Source: Gammaproteobacteria bacterium (lineage in GTDB: Bacteria; Pseudomonadota; Gammaproteobacteria; Pseudomonadales; Azotimanducaceae). From it: a DNA stretch of 59,033 nucleotides. Below, piece by piece: positions 34,766 through 44,180 of the stretch; the first letter of the stretch is position 1; the number at the start of each line of letters is the position of its first letter. The position numbers and the translations under genes are program-made. The DNA is taken from positions 1 to 59,033 of the forward strand of contig VYDB01000007.1 in assembly GCA_009843635.1 (NCBI GenBank). The letters are read 5' to 3'. The notes below the pieces were generated by a model. The model had not been told where the DNA came from, ran no database searches, and saw nothing but the letters and a program-made list of their open reading frames with translations.

Positions 34766-36634
34766 ATGGATGCGGCCATCACGCGCCGCGATTTCCTCGA
34801 CGGAGTCGGCATCGCCATCGGCGCCGCGCTGTTGCCGCAGTCCGCCCAAGCCAAGGATGTCGGCGCCCAGGACCTGCCCGGCTACTATCCACCGGCGCTG
34901 ACCGGAATGCGCGGTTCGCATCCCGGCTCATTCGAAATCGCCCACGCACTGCGCGACGGTGCGAGCTGGACCGGGGCCAGCACCGGCGAGCATTTTGATC
35001 TGGTGGTGGTCGGCGGCGGCATCAGCGGGCTGTCGGCGGCCTACTTCTACCGCGAAGCCATGGGCGCGTCCGCCAAGATTCTCGTCCTGGACAATCATGA
35101 CGACTTCGGCGGCCACGCCAAGCGCAACGAGTTCCAGATCGACGGCCGCCTGATGATCGGCTACGGCGGCACCATGCTGCTGGAAGCGCCGGGCAGCTAT
35201 CCGCCGGTGGCGAAACGCCTCATCCGCCAACTCGGCATCGACCCGAAGCGATTCCACTCGGCCTATCACCACGACCTCTATGCCTCGTTCGGGCTCTCCC
35301 GGGCCACCTTCTTCGACAAGGCCGCGTTCGGCACGGATCACCTTGCCATAGGCTCCTTGGACGATCCGAAAGTGCTCGCCGGCCTGCCGCTGTCCGCAGC
35401 GGGCAAGGCGGACCTGGCGCGCCTGTATGCCGACCAGCGCAACTATCTTGAAGACTTGGCGCCCGAAGCGCAGATCGACTACCTAGCCAACACCGACTAT
35501 CGAACCTACTTGAAGGACAGGGCTGGCATCGGCGATGAAGCCCTGCGCGCCATCGAGTCGCTGCCCCACGGCGTATGGAACATCGGCATCGACGCTTTGC
35601 CGGCCCGCACCGCATGGAGCAGCGACTACCCGGGATTCGGCAATCTCGACCTCAACATCTACGGCGACTCGGGGTGGGTGGACGAGCCCAACATCTTTCA
35701 CTTTCCCGACGGCAATGCGACCGTTGCCCGACTGCTGGTGCGCGCCATGATTCCCGGCTCGGCGCCCGGAGACGACATGGAAGACATCGTCACCGCTCGC
35801 TTTGACTACGGCAAACTCGATGACCCCGCCTCCCCGGTGCGCATCCGCCTGAACAGCACCGCGGTGCGCGTGCGCCACATCGGCGCCAAGCCCGCCAATC
35901 CGGTGGAAGTCACCTACGTGCGCGGCGGCAAGGCGAACACCGTTACCGGCGGCCAGGTGGTGATGGCGTGCTACCACGCCGTCATTCCCCCGCTCTGCCC
36001 AGAAATGCCGGCCGCGCAGCGGGCCTTGCTCGGCAGTTCCCTGCGCTCGCCCTTGGTTTACACCAACGCCTTGATCCGCAACTGGCGAAGCTTTGTCGAA
36101 CTCGGCCTGCACCGCGCCCGGTGCGCCGGCAGCTTCCAGTACCGCGTTGCCCTCGACTACCCGGTGAGTCTCGGCGACTACGCCTGCCCCAAGGATCCGG
36201 ACGAACCCATCCTGGTGCACATGATCCGCGCGCCCCTGCAACCGGGCTTAAGCGCCCGCGAGCAGTTCCGCGCCGGCCAGCGCGAGCTGCTGGCCATGCC
36301 GTTCGAGACGTTCGAGCGCAACACGCGTGACCAGCTCAACCGCTTGCTCGGCGACGGCGGCTTCGATGCGGCGCGGGACGTTGCGGCGCTCACGGTTAAC
36401 CGATGGCCGCACGGGTACGCCTACGGGTACGATCCGGAAACGGACCGGGTCGCCTTCGAGCCGAGCCAGTGGCCCGAAGGCAAGCGCCACTGGAAACGCG
36501 CCAGCCAGCCGTTCGGAAACATCGCGATTGCCGCCACTGACGCGGCCTCCAATGCCATGACCGAAGCCGCGATCGAAGAGGCCCACCGCGCCGTATCCGA
36601 ATTGTCGCAACTGTCCCCGTCCCCTAGGGCTTGA
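34766..36634 (+). CDS. Tat-exported spermidine-dehydrogenase-like FAD oxidoreductase (paralogue 3)
   Basis: The 622-residue protein repeats the architecture of the two upstream paralogues: Tat signal AITRRDFLDGVGIAIGAA, block LTGMRGSHPGSFEIAHAL, FAD loop DLVVVGGGISGLSAAYF and LDNHDDFGGHAKRNEF, with C-terminal TVNRWPHGYAYGYD. The ATG at 34766 is preferred over a GTG at 34739 that overlaps the membrane-protein stop: it has AAGGA in front and puts the Tat motif at the same place as in its paralogues. The sequence is nearer paralogue 1 than paralogue 2 in the N-terminal third. Confidence 0.82.
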   Translation: MDAAITRRDFLDGVGIAIGAALLPQSAQAKDVGAQDLPGYYPPALTGMRGSHPGSFEIAHALRDGASWTGASTGEHFDLVVVGGGISGLSAAYFYREAMGASAKILVLDNHDDFGGHAKRNEFQIDGRLMIGYGGTMLLEAPGSYPPVAKRLIRQLGIDPKRFHSAYHHDLYASFGLSRATFFDKAAFGTDHLAIGSLDDPKVLAGLPLSAAGKADLARLYADQRNYLEDLAPEAQIDYLANTDYRTYLKDRAGIGDEALRAIESLPHGVWNIGIDALPARTAWSSDYPGFGNLDLNIYGDSGWVDEPNIFHFPDGNATVARLLVRAMIPGSAPGDDMEDIVTARFDYGKLDDPASPVRIRLNSTAVRVRHIGAKPANPVEVTYVRGGKANTVTGGQVVMACYHAVIPPLCPEMPAAQRALLGSSLRSPLVYTNALIRNWRSFVELGLHRARCAGSFQYRVALDYPVSLGDYACPKDPDEPILVHMIRAPLQPGLSAREQFRAGQRELLAMPFETFERNTRDQLNRLLGDGGFDAARDVAALTVNRWPHGYAYGYDPETDRVAFEPSQWPEGKRHWKRASQPFGNIAIAATDAASNAMTEAAIEEAHRAVSELSQLSPSPRA

Positions 36635-36655
36635 GTTAAACGTGCGGATTCAGCC

Positions 36656-37555
36656 ATGCATGCAATGATCACAAAGGTGGCCGGGTGTTTCGGCGGAGTC
36701 GTCATTCTGCTACTCGCGTCGTCCTGTGCAGAACAGGCTTCTGAACCTTTGACTTCGCAAAGGGAAGGAGTCGCTGTTGCGGATGATGGCGTGGAAATCA
36801 GTTACCGGCTGATGGGTCCGGCTGACGCGCCAACCCTGTGGGTCGGCTACCCCTGGTCGGAGGGCATGAACGATCTGCTGAGTGAAATCTCCGGCGCTCG
36901 GATGGATCAGGACCATAGCGCGATGCTGTCGCGCTTGACGGAGAAGTACCGGGTTCTGTACGTCGATTACCCGCGCGGCATTGGCGGCACAACAGGCCCC
37001 CTGCCAGACGATCTGCTGCCCGAAACTGCCGCCAAGGACTACGAAGTGGTTGCGGATGCGGCTGGCATCGACAGGTTCGTGGCGCTCGGCTATTCCTGGG
37101 GTGCGGCGCTCGGCGTGCAGGTCGCGCTTCACAGCAAGCGTTGCGCGGGCTTGGCAATCGGCGGCTGGCCGGTTCTTGGCGCGCCCTTTGAGGAGATCAT
37201 TCCGCAGTCTGCCGCTAACGCCGCAGCCCTTCCGCCGGGCCGGGGCAGGGACACCTTTGTATCCAACGTGAAATTCTACGAGGCCAGTCTGGCTGGTTGG
37301 GATGACCAGGAGAGCATGGAGGCACTGCAGCGCGATAGGGCCGGCTTGCTCTACTTGTACGTGGGTTCGGAAGATGTGGGCGTGCCCGCCCAAGGATTGA
37401 ACCTACCCATTGCGGAGCGGATTGTTGAGCACAGGAAACCACTGGAGGATGCCGGTTGGCGCGTGGCTGTTTTTGCCGGCTTCGATCACATGAACTTGCC
37501 GGAGGATGTGTGGCTCGATGGCGTGCTTGCCTTCCTTGAAGGCAAGTCGTGGTAG
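36656..37555 (+). CDS. alpha/beta-hydrolase lipoprotein
   Basis: The 299-residue protein has a lipoprotein-type signal with Cys24 in LLASSC, then an alpha/beta-hydrolase fold. The nucleophile is Ser147 in GYSWGAALG, and a C-terminal histidine lies in GFDHMN. An Asp in LYVGSEDVG could complete the triad. It should be anchored in the periplasm and hydrolyse an ester, amide or lactone. It lies 21 bases after SpdH-3 and directly abuts the next gene, so it is part of the same operon. Confidence 0.78.
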   Translation: MHAMITKVAGCFGGVVILLLASSCAEQASEPLTSQREGVAVADDGVEISYRLMGPADAPTLWVGYPWSEGMNDLLSEISGARMDQDHSAMLSRLTEKYRVLYVDYPRGIGGTTGPLPDDLLPETAAKDYEVVADAAGIDRFVALGYSWGAALGVQVALHSKRCAGLAIGGWPVLGAPFEEIIPQSAANAAALPPGRGRDTFVSNVKFYEASLAGWDDQESMEALQRDRAGLLYLYVGSEDVGVPAQGLNLPIAERIVEHRKPLEDAGWRVAVFAGFDHMNLPEDVWLDGVLAFLEGKSW

Positions 37556-39181
37556 ATGCGGCGGCGGATGGGCATGAAATTGAAGAAACTGCTCTGCATC
37601 TCCGCGTTGATCGCTTCGCTTTCTAGCCTAGCCTCTCAGCCTGGCGAGGAGGCCGCTGCCATTTTCACTGCCTTCGGCGCGACCATTCCATCGCCTGCGC
37701 CCGACCGGAGATCAGCCGAGGGGAGCGGGCCGTACAAGAGACTTGTGATTGATGGCGCCATGCTTGTCGACGGGCTTGGCGCACCGCCGCGCGGTCCGGT
37801 CAGCATCGTGATCGAGACGGATGAGATCATCGGCATCCATGACTTGCCGCCGCAGGCGGAGCCAGGTGAGGAGCGTTTCGATGCCAGCGGCATGACTGCG
37901 TTGCCGGGGTTCATTGACGCGCATGCGCACGCGGGCTACCCCGGTCAAGGCCTGGCCGGCCCCGTGACACCCCCGGAATACGTCTTCAAGCTCTGGCTCG
38001 CACATGGCATTACCACGGTGCGGGACGTGGGCTCAATCATGGGTTTGCAATGGACTGTTGAACATGCCCGGCGCAGCGATCAAGGCCGGATCGTTGCGCC
38101 CCGGATCATTCCTTACGCCCTTTTCCCGGGCAACTTGATCACTGATGCCAAAGGCGCAGGGGAGTGGGTTGCGGCAGTAAGGAAGCGCGGCGCACAAGGC
38201 GTGAAGCTGCGTGGTGGCACCAAGGAAGCGCTCACCGCAGTTTACGCGAAAGCCAAGGACCTGCAGATGGGCACCGCAAATCACCATGACCAAAATGGTG
38301 TTTACCACATGAACGTGCTGGACAGCGCGCGGTTGGGGCTCGATAGCATGGAGCATTGGTACGGCCTGCCAGAGGCGATGTTCATCGACCGAACGATTCA
38401 AGACTATCCACCGGACTACAACTATTCGGACGAGCAGTGGCGCTTCGGTGAAGCCGGGAATCTTTGGGCGCAAGCGGCAGCGCCAGGGTCCGACACTTGG
38501 AACGTGACCATTGAAGAGCTTACGCGGTTGGACTTCACCTTGGTTCCGACCTTTACGATTTATGAGGCGAACCGTGACCTGATGCGCGCCCGTCGAGCCG
38601 AATGGCATGACCAATACACTTGGCCGGCGTTGACTCGCTTCTTTCAACCTGATCCGAAGCTGCACGGCTCCTATCACTTCGATTGGACCACGTCCCACGA
38701 GGTGGCGTGGCGACGTAACTTCGCTCGCTGGATGCAGTTTGTAAACGACTACAAGAATGCAGGCGGCAGGGTGGCTGCTGGCTCCGATGCGGGCTTCATC
38801 TTCAAGCTGTTTGGCTTTGCCTACATCCGCGAACTGGAACTGCTCCAGGAAGCGGGATTCCACCCCTTGGAAGTGATTCAGGCGGCCACGCTGAACGGGG
38901 CTGAGTTGCTCGGCATGAGCGACCGGATTGGTTCAATCACCAAGGGACGGCAGGCCGACATCGTTCTGGTAAAGGGCAACCCGGTCGCAAACTTCAAACT
39001 GCTCTATGGGACGGGCCATATGTTCCTTGACCGGGAAAAGGGCGAGGTCACCCGCGTTGGCGGCGTCAGTCACGTCATCAAATCCGGCATCGTTTACGAT
39101 GCCAAGCGCCTGTTGGCGGATGTGAGAGCCATGGTGCTGAACGCCAAGGTCGCAGAAGGGGAAGATCGATCGCAGCAGTGA
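37556..39181 (+). CDS. exported amidohydrolase-family protein
   Basis: The 541-residue protein has a signal peptide (LKKLLCISALIASLSSLAS) and a metal-dependent amidohydrolase domain of the imidazolonepropionase-like subgroup. HAHAG (123-127) supplies the first metal ligands, GVKLRGGT the bridging lysine, and AAGSDAGF the late aspartate. The end TKGRQADIVLVKGNPVANF is typical. Substrate is unknown; cyclic amides and dipeptides are known for relatives. The ATG directly follows the stop of the lipoprotein gene, and ATGs at 37568 and 37574 are possible. Confidence 0.85.
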   Translation: MRRRMGMKLKKLLCISALIASLSSLASQPGEEAAAIFTAFGATIPSPAPDRRSAEGSGPYKRLVIDGAMLVDGLGAPPRGPVSIVIETDEIIGIHDLPPQAEPGEERFDASGMTALPGFIDAHAHAGYPGQGLAGPVTPPEYVFKLWLAHGITTVRDVGSIMGLQWTVEHARRSDQGRIVAPRIIPYALFPGNLITDAKGAGEWVAAVRKRGAQGVKLRGGTKEALTAVYAKAKDLQMGTANHHDQNGVYHMNVLDSARLGLDSMEHWYGLPEAMFIDRTIQDYPPDYNYSDEQWRFGEAGNLWAQAAAPGSDTWNVTIEELTRLDFTLVPTFTIYEANRDLMRARRAEWHDQYTWPALTRFFQPDPKLHGSYHFDWTTSHEVAWRRNFARWMQFVNDYKNAGGRVAAGSDAGFIFKLFGFAYIRELELLQEAGFHPLEVIQAATLNGAELLGMSDRIGSITKGRQADIVLVKGNPVANFKLLYGTGHMFLDREKGEVTRVGGVSHVIKSGIVYDAKRLLADVRAMVLNAKVAEGEDRSQQ

Positions 39182-39801
39182 GATCGTGCGGTAGTGCGCT
39201 GTTGGGCCTGTTGTTGCTCTGCGCTGTTTCCGCAGATGCGCAGGCGCAATCGGAGAAAGCCGTGGTGGCTGTACTTGAAACTGCGCTTGGCGGAATCGAG
39301 TTGGAAGTCTTCGTGGACAAGGCGCCCCATTCCGCAGGCAGCTTCCTCAAGTTCCTGGATGACGGCCGTTACAAGGGGGCTGGGTTTTATCGCGTTGTGC
39401 GGCCGGACAACGACAATGGTGAACCGGCTATCAGCGTCATTCAAGGCGGGCTGCTCGATCAGGCAGCCATTACGTCAGACGATCTTGTTCCTCACGAAAC
39501 CACGGAAATCACGGGCATCAAGCACAGGGATGGCGCGCTTTCCTTGGCACGCGGTGCGCCGGGGACCGGCAGCGGCGGGATGTTCTTCATCTGCATCGGG
39601 GACCAACCGGCCTTGGACTTTGGCGCAACGCGCAACGCGGACGGCCAAGGATTTGCCGCGTTCGGTCGAGTCATAGCCGGAATGGACGTGGTGCGAGCGA
39701 TCAATGCGATGCGGGAAACGCAGGCAGTGGATGATCCCTACGTGGAAAATCAGATCCTAGCTGAACCAATGATTATCTTGGATGCGCATCGCCGAAGGTA
39801 A
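39178..39801 (+). CDS. periplasmic cyclophilin-type peptidyl-prolyl isomerase
   Basis: The 207-residue protein has a signal peptide ending near ADAQAQ and a cyclophilin fold: VVAVLETALGGIELEVFVDKAP, FYRVVRP, IQGG, then SGGMFFICIGDQPALDFG and AAFGRVIAGMDVVRAI. The active-site Arg and Gln are kept in FYRV and QGG. GTG at 39178 overlaps the amidohydrolase stop by four bases. It may help fold the exported enzymes encoded upstream. Confidence 0.87.
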   Translation: MRSCGSALLGLLLLCAVSADAQAQSEKAVVAVLETALGGIELEVFVDKAPHSAGSFLKFLDDGRYKGAGFYRVVRPDNDNGEPAISVIQGGLLDQAAITSDDLVPHETTEITGIKHRDGALSLARGAPGTGSGGMFFICIGDQPALDFGATRNADGQGFAAFGRVIAGMDVVRAINAMRETQAVDDPYVENQILAEPMIILDAHRRR

Positions 39802-39872
39802 GACGTTGGATCCGCATGTCACCCCAATGCGACATGTCCGCGATTCGTCAGTCCGATCGTCAAATGGATGCC

Positions 39873-40919
39873 TCACCCCTGAGCGAGCAGTGATCGAAGG
39901 TCGATGATCGCGGCGTTGACGCGGGAGATGTGGGAGGCCATCACCAAGGAGTGATTGGCCAGAAATCCCATGCCGCTGCCGTTGAGCACCACCGGGCTCC
40001 ATAGGGTGTCCTGGGTTGGCTCCAAGTCGCGGATGATCTGCTGGACGCTGACCCGGGCGTTCTTGTTGTCCAGCACGTCGCCGAAGTCGTGCTCGATGGC
40101 CCGCAGCAGGTGCAGCAGCGCCCAAGTCTGCCCCCGGGCCTGGTAGAAGACGTCATCGATCTCGAGCCAAGGCGTCTTGTACTCTTGCTCGCCGGGCGCG
40201 TCGGTGGCTTGCACGGCGGCGGCGTCTCCCGCCAAGTCGATGTTGAGCTGCCGCTTGCCGACGCTGGCTGAGAGCCGCTGCGCGAGGCTGCCCAGCCGCG
40301 TCTCCACCCCTTGCAGCCATTGCTGCAGGTTGTCCGCCCGGGCGTAGAATTGCGCGCCGGGCTCGGCAGGGTCCGCCAGGCGGCGCAGGTAGGCGTTGAC
40401 GTGGCGAATGCCTTGGCGGTACTCGCCCTCGCTGCTCGGGAATATCCAACTGGAGTTGTCGAAGAAGAACTGGCCCTCGGCCAACTGCAGGTCCGCGTCC
40501 TCAGCGGATTGGCTTTGGGAGCGGGCGAAGTCGATGCGGTAGGCGCGGGCCGCATCGCGAACCTGCACTAGAACGCCGAACTCCCAATTGGGGATGTTGT
40601 CCATCCACAGGCCCGGCGGGAAGAGATCGTTGGACAGGTAGCCGCCCCGTTTGTCGAGCAGCGTATCAGCCAGCCGAATGAGGGTGGCCGTGGTGGTCGT
40701 GCCGATGACCACCCCGCCGCCGGGTGCCGCGGACTGAAGGGCAGCGTTTTGCCGCACGTCGAAGAGCGGTGGCTCATCATCCCACCACCAGCCGAGGAAG
40801 GCGCAGGCGCCGAGATAAGCGAGGACCAAGCCGACTGCGGCCTTGACGCCCAGCTTGCCTTCGCCGCTGAGACCTGGGGCTTTGAAACTGGGCTTGGCCC
40901 GCCAGAATTTCCAGTTCAT
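39873..40919 (-). CDS. DUF2333 family protein
   Basis: The 347-residue protein has one N-terminal membrane anchor (GVKAAVGLVLAYLGACAFLGWWW) and a large domain with GGYLSNDLFPPGLWMDNIPNWEFG, features of the gammaproteobacterial DUF2333 family. Function is unknown. The ATG at 40919 (MNWKFWRAKP) is preferred over one 42 bases upstream by similarity to the family start. It is convergent with the cyclophilin gene and follows a lipoprotein gene on the same strand. Confidence 0.8.
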   Translation of the reverse strand: MNWKFWRAKPSFKAPGLSGEGKLGVKAAVGLVLAYLGACAFLGWWWDDEPPLFDVRQNAALQSAAPGGGVVIGTTTTATLIRLADTLLDKRGGYLSNDLFPPGLWMDNIPNWEFGVLVQVRDAARAYRIDFARSQSQSAEDADLQLAEGQFFFDNSSWIFPSSEGEYRQGIRHVNAYLRRLADPAEPGAQFYARADNLQQWLQGVETRLGSLAQRLSASVGKRQLNIDLAGDAAAVQATDAPGEQEYKTPWLEIDDVFYQARGQTWALLHLLRAIEHDFGDVLDNKNARVSVQQIIRDLEPTQDTLWSPVVLNGSGMGFLANHSLVMASHISRVNAAIIDLRSLLAQG

Positions 40920-40983
40920 GTTCGCTTGCCGTCCCTCGACAGGACCGTGGCCGGGCACCATAGCACTGCCAGCGGGTCGGTTG

Positions 40984-41694
40984 TTAGCCTTCTTCGGAAA
41001 AGCACGTCAGCTCCACGGTCGGTGGCGAGGCGACGGTGAGGCGGGCGCGCACCCGGGCGTCACCGGCGCCGCTGTTGAGCTGTTGATACACCCAGCGGCC
41101 CTCTGCGTCCGAGCGGGCGTTGATGTTCACTCGGCAGCCCCCCTCGCTGGCCCGCCGGCCGAGGCGCTTGAGCGTGCTCTGCACGGCGCTGGCCCGTTCG
41201 GCGAGCGCCCCGGCGTCAAGGCGCACCTTGTCCCGGCGCGCATTCTCCAGCAAATCCAGTTGCCGTTCGGTGGGTGCGATGGCTGGGTGCGCCGGGTCAA
41301 CCTCGCGCGCCCGCTCAAGCATTAACCGCCCTTGGGCGTAGCGTTGCCGGTCGGCAGCGGTCAGCGCTAGCTTGACGTAGCGCTCGACGATCTTCTCGAA
41401 GCCGCGCTGGGCGCGTTGATCGTCGGGGTCGAGCGCCAAGACGGCTTGGTAGAAGCTGAGGGCGCTGTCCGACTCCGGGGTGGTCAGCCGGTCTTCGGCC
41501 AACGCTTGGGCGGCCGCCTCGAGCAGCCGGTCGATGCGCTCATCCTCGACCGGCGCGGGCTCCGCAGGCCGCGGGCGATGCTCCGCCGGCAACTGCACCG
41601 GTGCTTGAGCCGTCTCGCAGCCGGCCAGCAGCGCGGCGAGCGTCGGCAGGGCGAGCAGGAGCAGGCGGGCTTTGGGAGGTGCGCCGAAGGCCAT
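40984..41694 (-). CDS. hypothetical lipoprotein with TPR-like helices
   Basis: The 236-residue protein has a clear lipobox (LLAGC, near residue 25) after MAFGAPPKARLLLLALP. The middle is rich in alpha-helical repeats (DSALSFYQAVLALDPDDQRAQ, RYAQGRLMLERAREVDPAHPA), like TPR units. The C-terminal 60 residues hold two cysteines and a beta-rich part. An ORF start 81 bases upstream would put the signal in the middle, so 41694 is chosen. Role unknown; likely an envelope scaffold. Confidence 0.72.
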   Translation of the reverse strand: MAFGAPPKARLLLLALPTLAALLAGCETAQAPVQLPAEHRPRPAEPAPVEDERIDRLLEAAAQALAEDRLTTPESDSALSFYQAVLALDPDDQRAQRGFEKIVERYVKLALTAADRQRYAQGRLMLERAREVDPAHPAIAPTERQLDLLENARRDKVRLDAGALAERASAVQSTLKRLGRRASEGGCRVNINARSDAEGRWVYQQLNSGAGDARVRARLTVASPPTVELTCFSEEG

Positions 41695-41765
41695 CGGCCG
41701 ATTCACGGTCAGGTTGCCAAACAGAGTATATTGCCGCCTGACTTTCCAACTTGCCAGCAACGCAG
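41695..41765. promoter_or_regulatory. divergent promoter region, lipoprotein/dsbD
   Basis: An AT-rich block holds TATATT on the plus strand (41727-41732) and TATACT on the minus strand at the same place. It sits where promoters for both divergent genes are expected. The -35 elements are weak. Confidence 0.45.
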
Positions 41766-43655
41766 ATGGTCGCAACCGTTCCTCCGCGCAAACCCTTGCT
41801 TCGTCCGTGGATGTTAGCGGTGGCGCTTGGCGCCGCCCAGATGGCAGCGGCTGGAGAGCAGGCTTGGTTGGACCAAGAGCCTGAATTCCTGCCCGTGGAC
41901 GAGGCCTTCGCGCTGTCCACGGAAACCGCTGACGATGGCGCTTTGCTGGCCTACTGGGACATGCCGGACGGCTACTACCTGTACCGCCACCGTTTCGATT
42001 TCAGGTTGAAGGATCCCGAAGCCGCGGTGTTGGGCCCGGCGGAGCTGCCGCCAGGGAAGGACAAGGTCGATGAGTACTTCGGCGCGGTGGAGGTCTATTA
42101 CCATCGCGTCCAGGCCCGGGTGCCGATCCGCGATGCCCAAGGCCCCGTGGAGGTGGGCATTGCCTATCAAGGCTGCGCCGAGGCTGGCCTGTGCTATCCG
42201 CCAGAGCGCCGCTGGGTGGTGGTGGATGCCGCCTTCGCGTCGCCTGCCGCGCCCACTGCCGAATTGGCGCCAACCTCCGGAGTGCCCGCCACTGAAGAGC
42301 AACGGCTGGCCGCGGCGCTTGCCGAACGGGGGCTGCTGCTGGCGATGGCGCTGTTCTTCATCGGCGGCATCGGCCTGGCGTTCACGCCCTGCGTGCTGCC
42401 CATGGTGCCCATCCTCTCCAGCATCATCGTCGGCGATACGCAGACGCCAACCCGCTGGCGGGCCTTCAGCCTATCGTTGGCCTATGTGCTTGGCATGGCC
42501 TTCACCTACGCCGCGGTCGGCACCCTGATGGGCTTGTTCGGAGCCAGCCTGAATTTGCAGGCGGCGCTGCAGTCGCCGCCGGTGCTCATCGTCTTCGCCG
42601 GGCTGTTCGCCTTGCTGTCGCTGGCCATGTTCGGCTTCTATGAACTGCGCCTGCCGCAGCGCTGGCAGAATGCCCTCGATGGCCTGGGCGGACGGGTTGG
42701 CGGCGGCAAGCACCTAGGTGTCTTGATCATGGGCGCCCTGTCCGCCCTAGTGGTCTCGCCCTGCGTCTCCGCCCCGTTGGCGGGGGCGCTGATCTACATC
42801 AGCGCCAGCCAAGACGCCGTGCTCGGCGCGGCCGCCCTGCTCGCCCTTGGGCTCGGCATGGGCGTGCCCCTGCTCATCATTGGCTCCAGCGGCGGCCATC
42901 TCTTGCCCCGGGCGGGTGCCTGGATGAATGCCGTCAAGGCGGTCTTTGGGGTCGGCCTGCTGGCGGTGGCCATCTGGCTGCTGGAACGAGTGGTACCCGG
43001 CCCCGTCTCCTTAGCCTTGTGGGCGGCGCTGTTGATCGGCAGCGGTGCCTATCTAGGTGGCTTGGACGCGGCCGCCAAGGCGGGTTGGGGCAACTTGAGG
43101 AAGGCGGCAGGCTTCGCTGCCGCCATCTACGGCGCGCTGCTACTCATTGGCGCGGCCAGCGGCGCCAACGATCCGTTGCGGCCCCTGCAGCACTTCACCG
43201 CCGTCCCGTCTGCGGAAGATGGGGGGGAATTGCAGTGGCGTCCCGTAGGCAGCCTTGAGGATGTCCGGGCGGGAATCGACGCGGGCGCTGGCGCTGGCCG
43301 CCTGACGCTGCTCGACCTGTACGCGGATTGGTGCATTTCCTGCAAGATCATGGAGCGCTCGGTCTTCCCGGCGCCGGCTGTGGCCAGCCGATTGGCCGAG
43401 TTCCACCTGTTACGTGCCGACGTGACGGCGAATGACGCTCAGGACAAGGAACTGCTCAACGCCTTCGGCCTGTTCGGGCCGCCCAGCTTGGTGTTCTTCG
43501 ACCGCAACGGCCGGGAGCTGAAGATGCTGCGGGTGCAGGGCGAAATCGGTGCCAAAGCGTTGGCCGAGCACTTGGAAACGGTGCTGCAAAGCCGGGGCGG
43601 TGAGAGCGACTTGATTCAAACGTCTGCTAAATTCGGCGATCTTGCAGGCATATAA
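41766..43655 (+). CDS. dsbD: thiol:disulfide interchange protein DsbD
   Basis: DsbD carries electrons from cytoplasmic thioredoxin to periplasmic thiol proteins. All three parts are visible in the 629 residues. The alpha domain has Cys137 and Cys143 in YQGCAEAGLCYPP. The membrane beta domain has Cys209 in FTPCVLPMVP and Cys333 in SPCVSAPLAG. The gamma thioredoxin domain has Cys523 and Cys526 in DWCISCK. A signal peptide precedes them. It stands before aroQ, as in Pseudomonas. The downstream DsbA-like fusion and Cys-rich protein make this partner interesting. Confidence 0.94.
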   Translation: MVATVPPRKPLLRPWMLAVALGAAQMAAAGEQAWLDQEPEFLPVDEAFALSTETADDGALLAYWDMPDGYYLYRHRFDFRLKDPEAAVLGPAELPPGKDKVDEYFGAVEVYYHRVQARVPIRDAQGPVEVGIAYQGCAEAGLCYPPERRWVVVDAAFASPAAPTAELAPTSGVPATEEQRLAAALAERGLLLAMALFFIGGIGLAFTPCVLPMVPILSSIIVGDTQTPTRWRAFSLSLAYVLGMAFTYAAVGTLMGLFGASLNLQAALQSPPVLIVFAGLFALLSLAMFGFYELRLPQRWQNALDGLGGRVGGGKHLGVLIMGALSALVVSPCVSAPLAGALIYISASQDAVLGAAALLALGLGMGVPLLIIGSSGGHLLPRAGAWMNAVKAVFGVGLLAVAIWLLERVVPGPVSLALWAALLIGSGAYLGGLDAAAKAGWGNLRKAAGFAAAIYGALLLIGAASGANDPLRPLQHFTAVPSAEDGGELQWRPVGSLEDVRAGIDAGAGAGRLTLLDLYADWCISCKIMERSVFPAPAVASRLAEFHLLRADVTANDAQDKELLNAFGLFGPPSLVFFDRNGRELKMLRVQGEIGAKALAEHLETVLQSRGGESDLIQTSAKFGDLAGI

Positions 43656-43673
43656 CCTATAACTGGACATCTA

Positions 43674-43702
43674 GGATGCGATGGGGGAGAATCCCCGCAT
43701 CC
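43674..43702 (+). promoter_or_regulatory. leader hairpin before aroQ
   Basis: GGATGCG (43674-43680) pairs with CGCATCC (43696-43702) around a G-rich and C-rich inner part. It ends just before the AAGGAG ribosome site of aroQ. It could terminate dsbD transcripts weakly or shape aroQ-accB expression. Confidence 0.4.
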
Positions 43703-43722
43703 GTTAAGGAGCGCATCATCCC

Positions 43723-44160
43723 GTGGCCAAGTTCCTCGTGTTGCACGGCCCCAACCTGAACCTGCTCGGCAGCCGGGAGCCGGAGATTTACGGCCATGAC
43801 ACCTTGGCCGACATCAATGCCCGCATCAGTGCCTTGGCGGCATCGAGGGGCCACGAAGTGGAGTGCCTGCAATCCAACGCCGAGCATGAACTCGTGGAGC
43901 GCATTCACCGCGCCAAGGGCGAAGTGGCCAGCATCGTCATCAACCCAGGCGCCTTCACCCACACCAGCATCGCGCTGAGGGACGCCTTTCTGGGCGTGGG
44001 CATGCCCTTCATCGAGGTGCACCTGTCCAACGTCCATGCGCGGGAGGCCTTCCGCCAAGCCTCCTACCTTTCCGACATCGCCCAGGCGGTGATCACCGGC
44101 TGCGGTGCGCAAGGCTACCTGTTCGCCCTCGAAGCGCTCATGGCCAAAGTCGAAACCTGA
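43723..44160 (+). CDS. aroQ: 3-dehydroquinate dehydratase, type II
   Basis: The 145-residue enzyme removes water from 3-dehydroquinate in the shikimate pathway. [20 protein letters not shown] holds Arg18 and the catalytic Tyr23, [15 protein letters not shown] the binding loop, and [15 protein letters not shown] the conserved His. GTG start with AAGGAG at the right distance. It opens the aroQ-accB cluster. Confidence 0.96.
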   Translation: MAKFLVLHGPNLNLLGSREPEIYGHDTLADINARISALAASRGHEVECLQSNAEHELVERIHRAKGEVASIVINPGAFTHTSIALRDAFLGVGMPFIEVHLSNVHAREAFRQASYLSDIAQAVITGCGAQGYLFALEALMAKVET

Positions 44161-44180
44161 ACGGCGGTTGGGGGTTGGCG

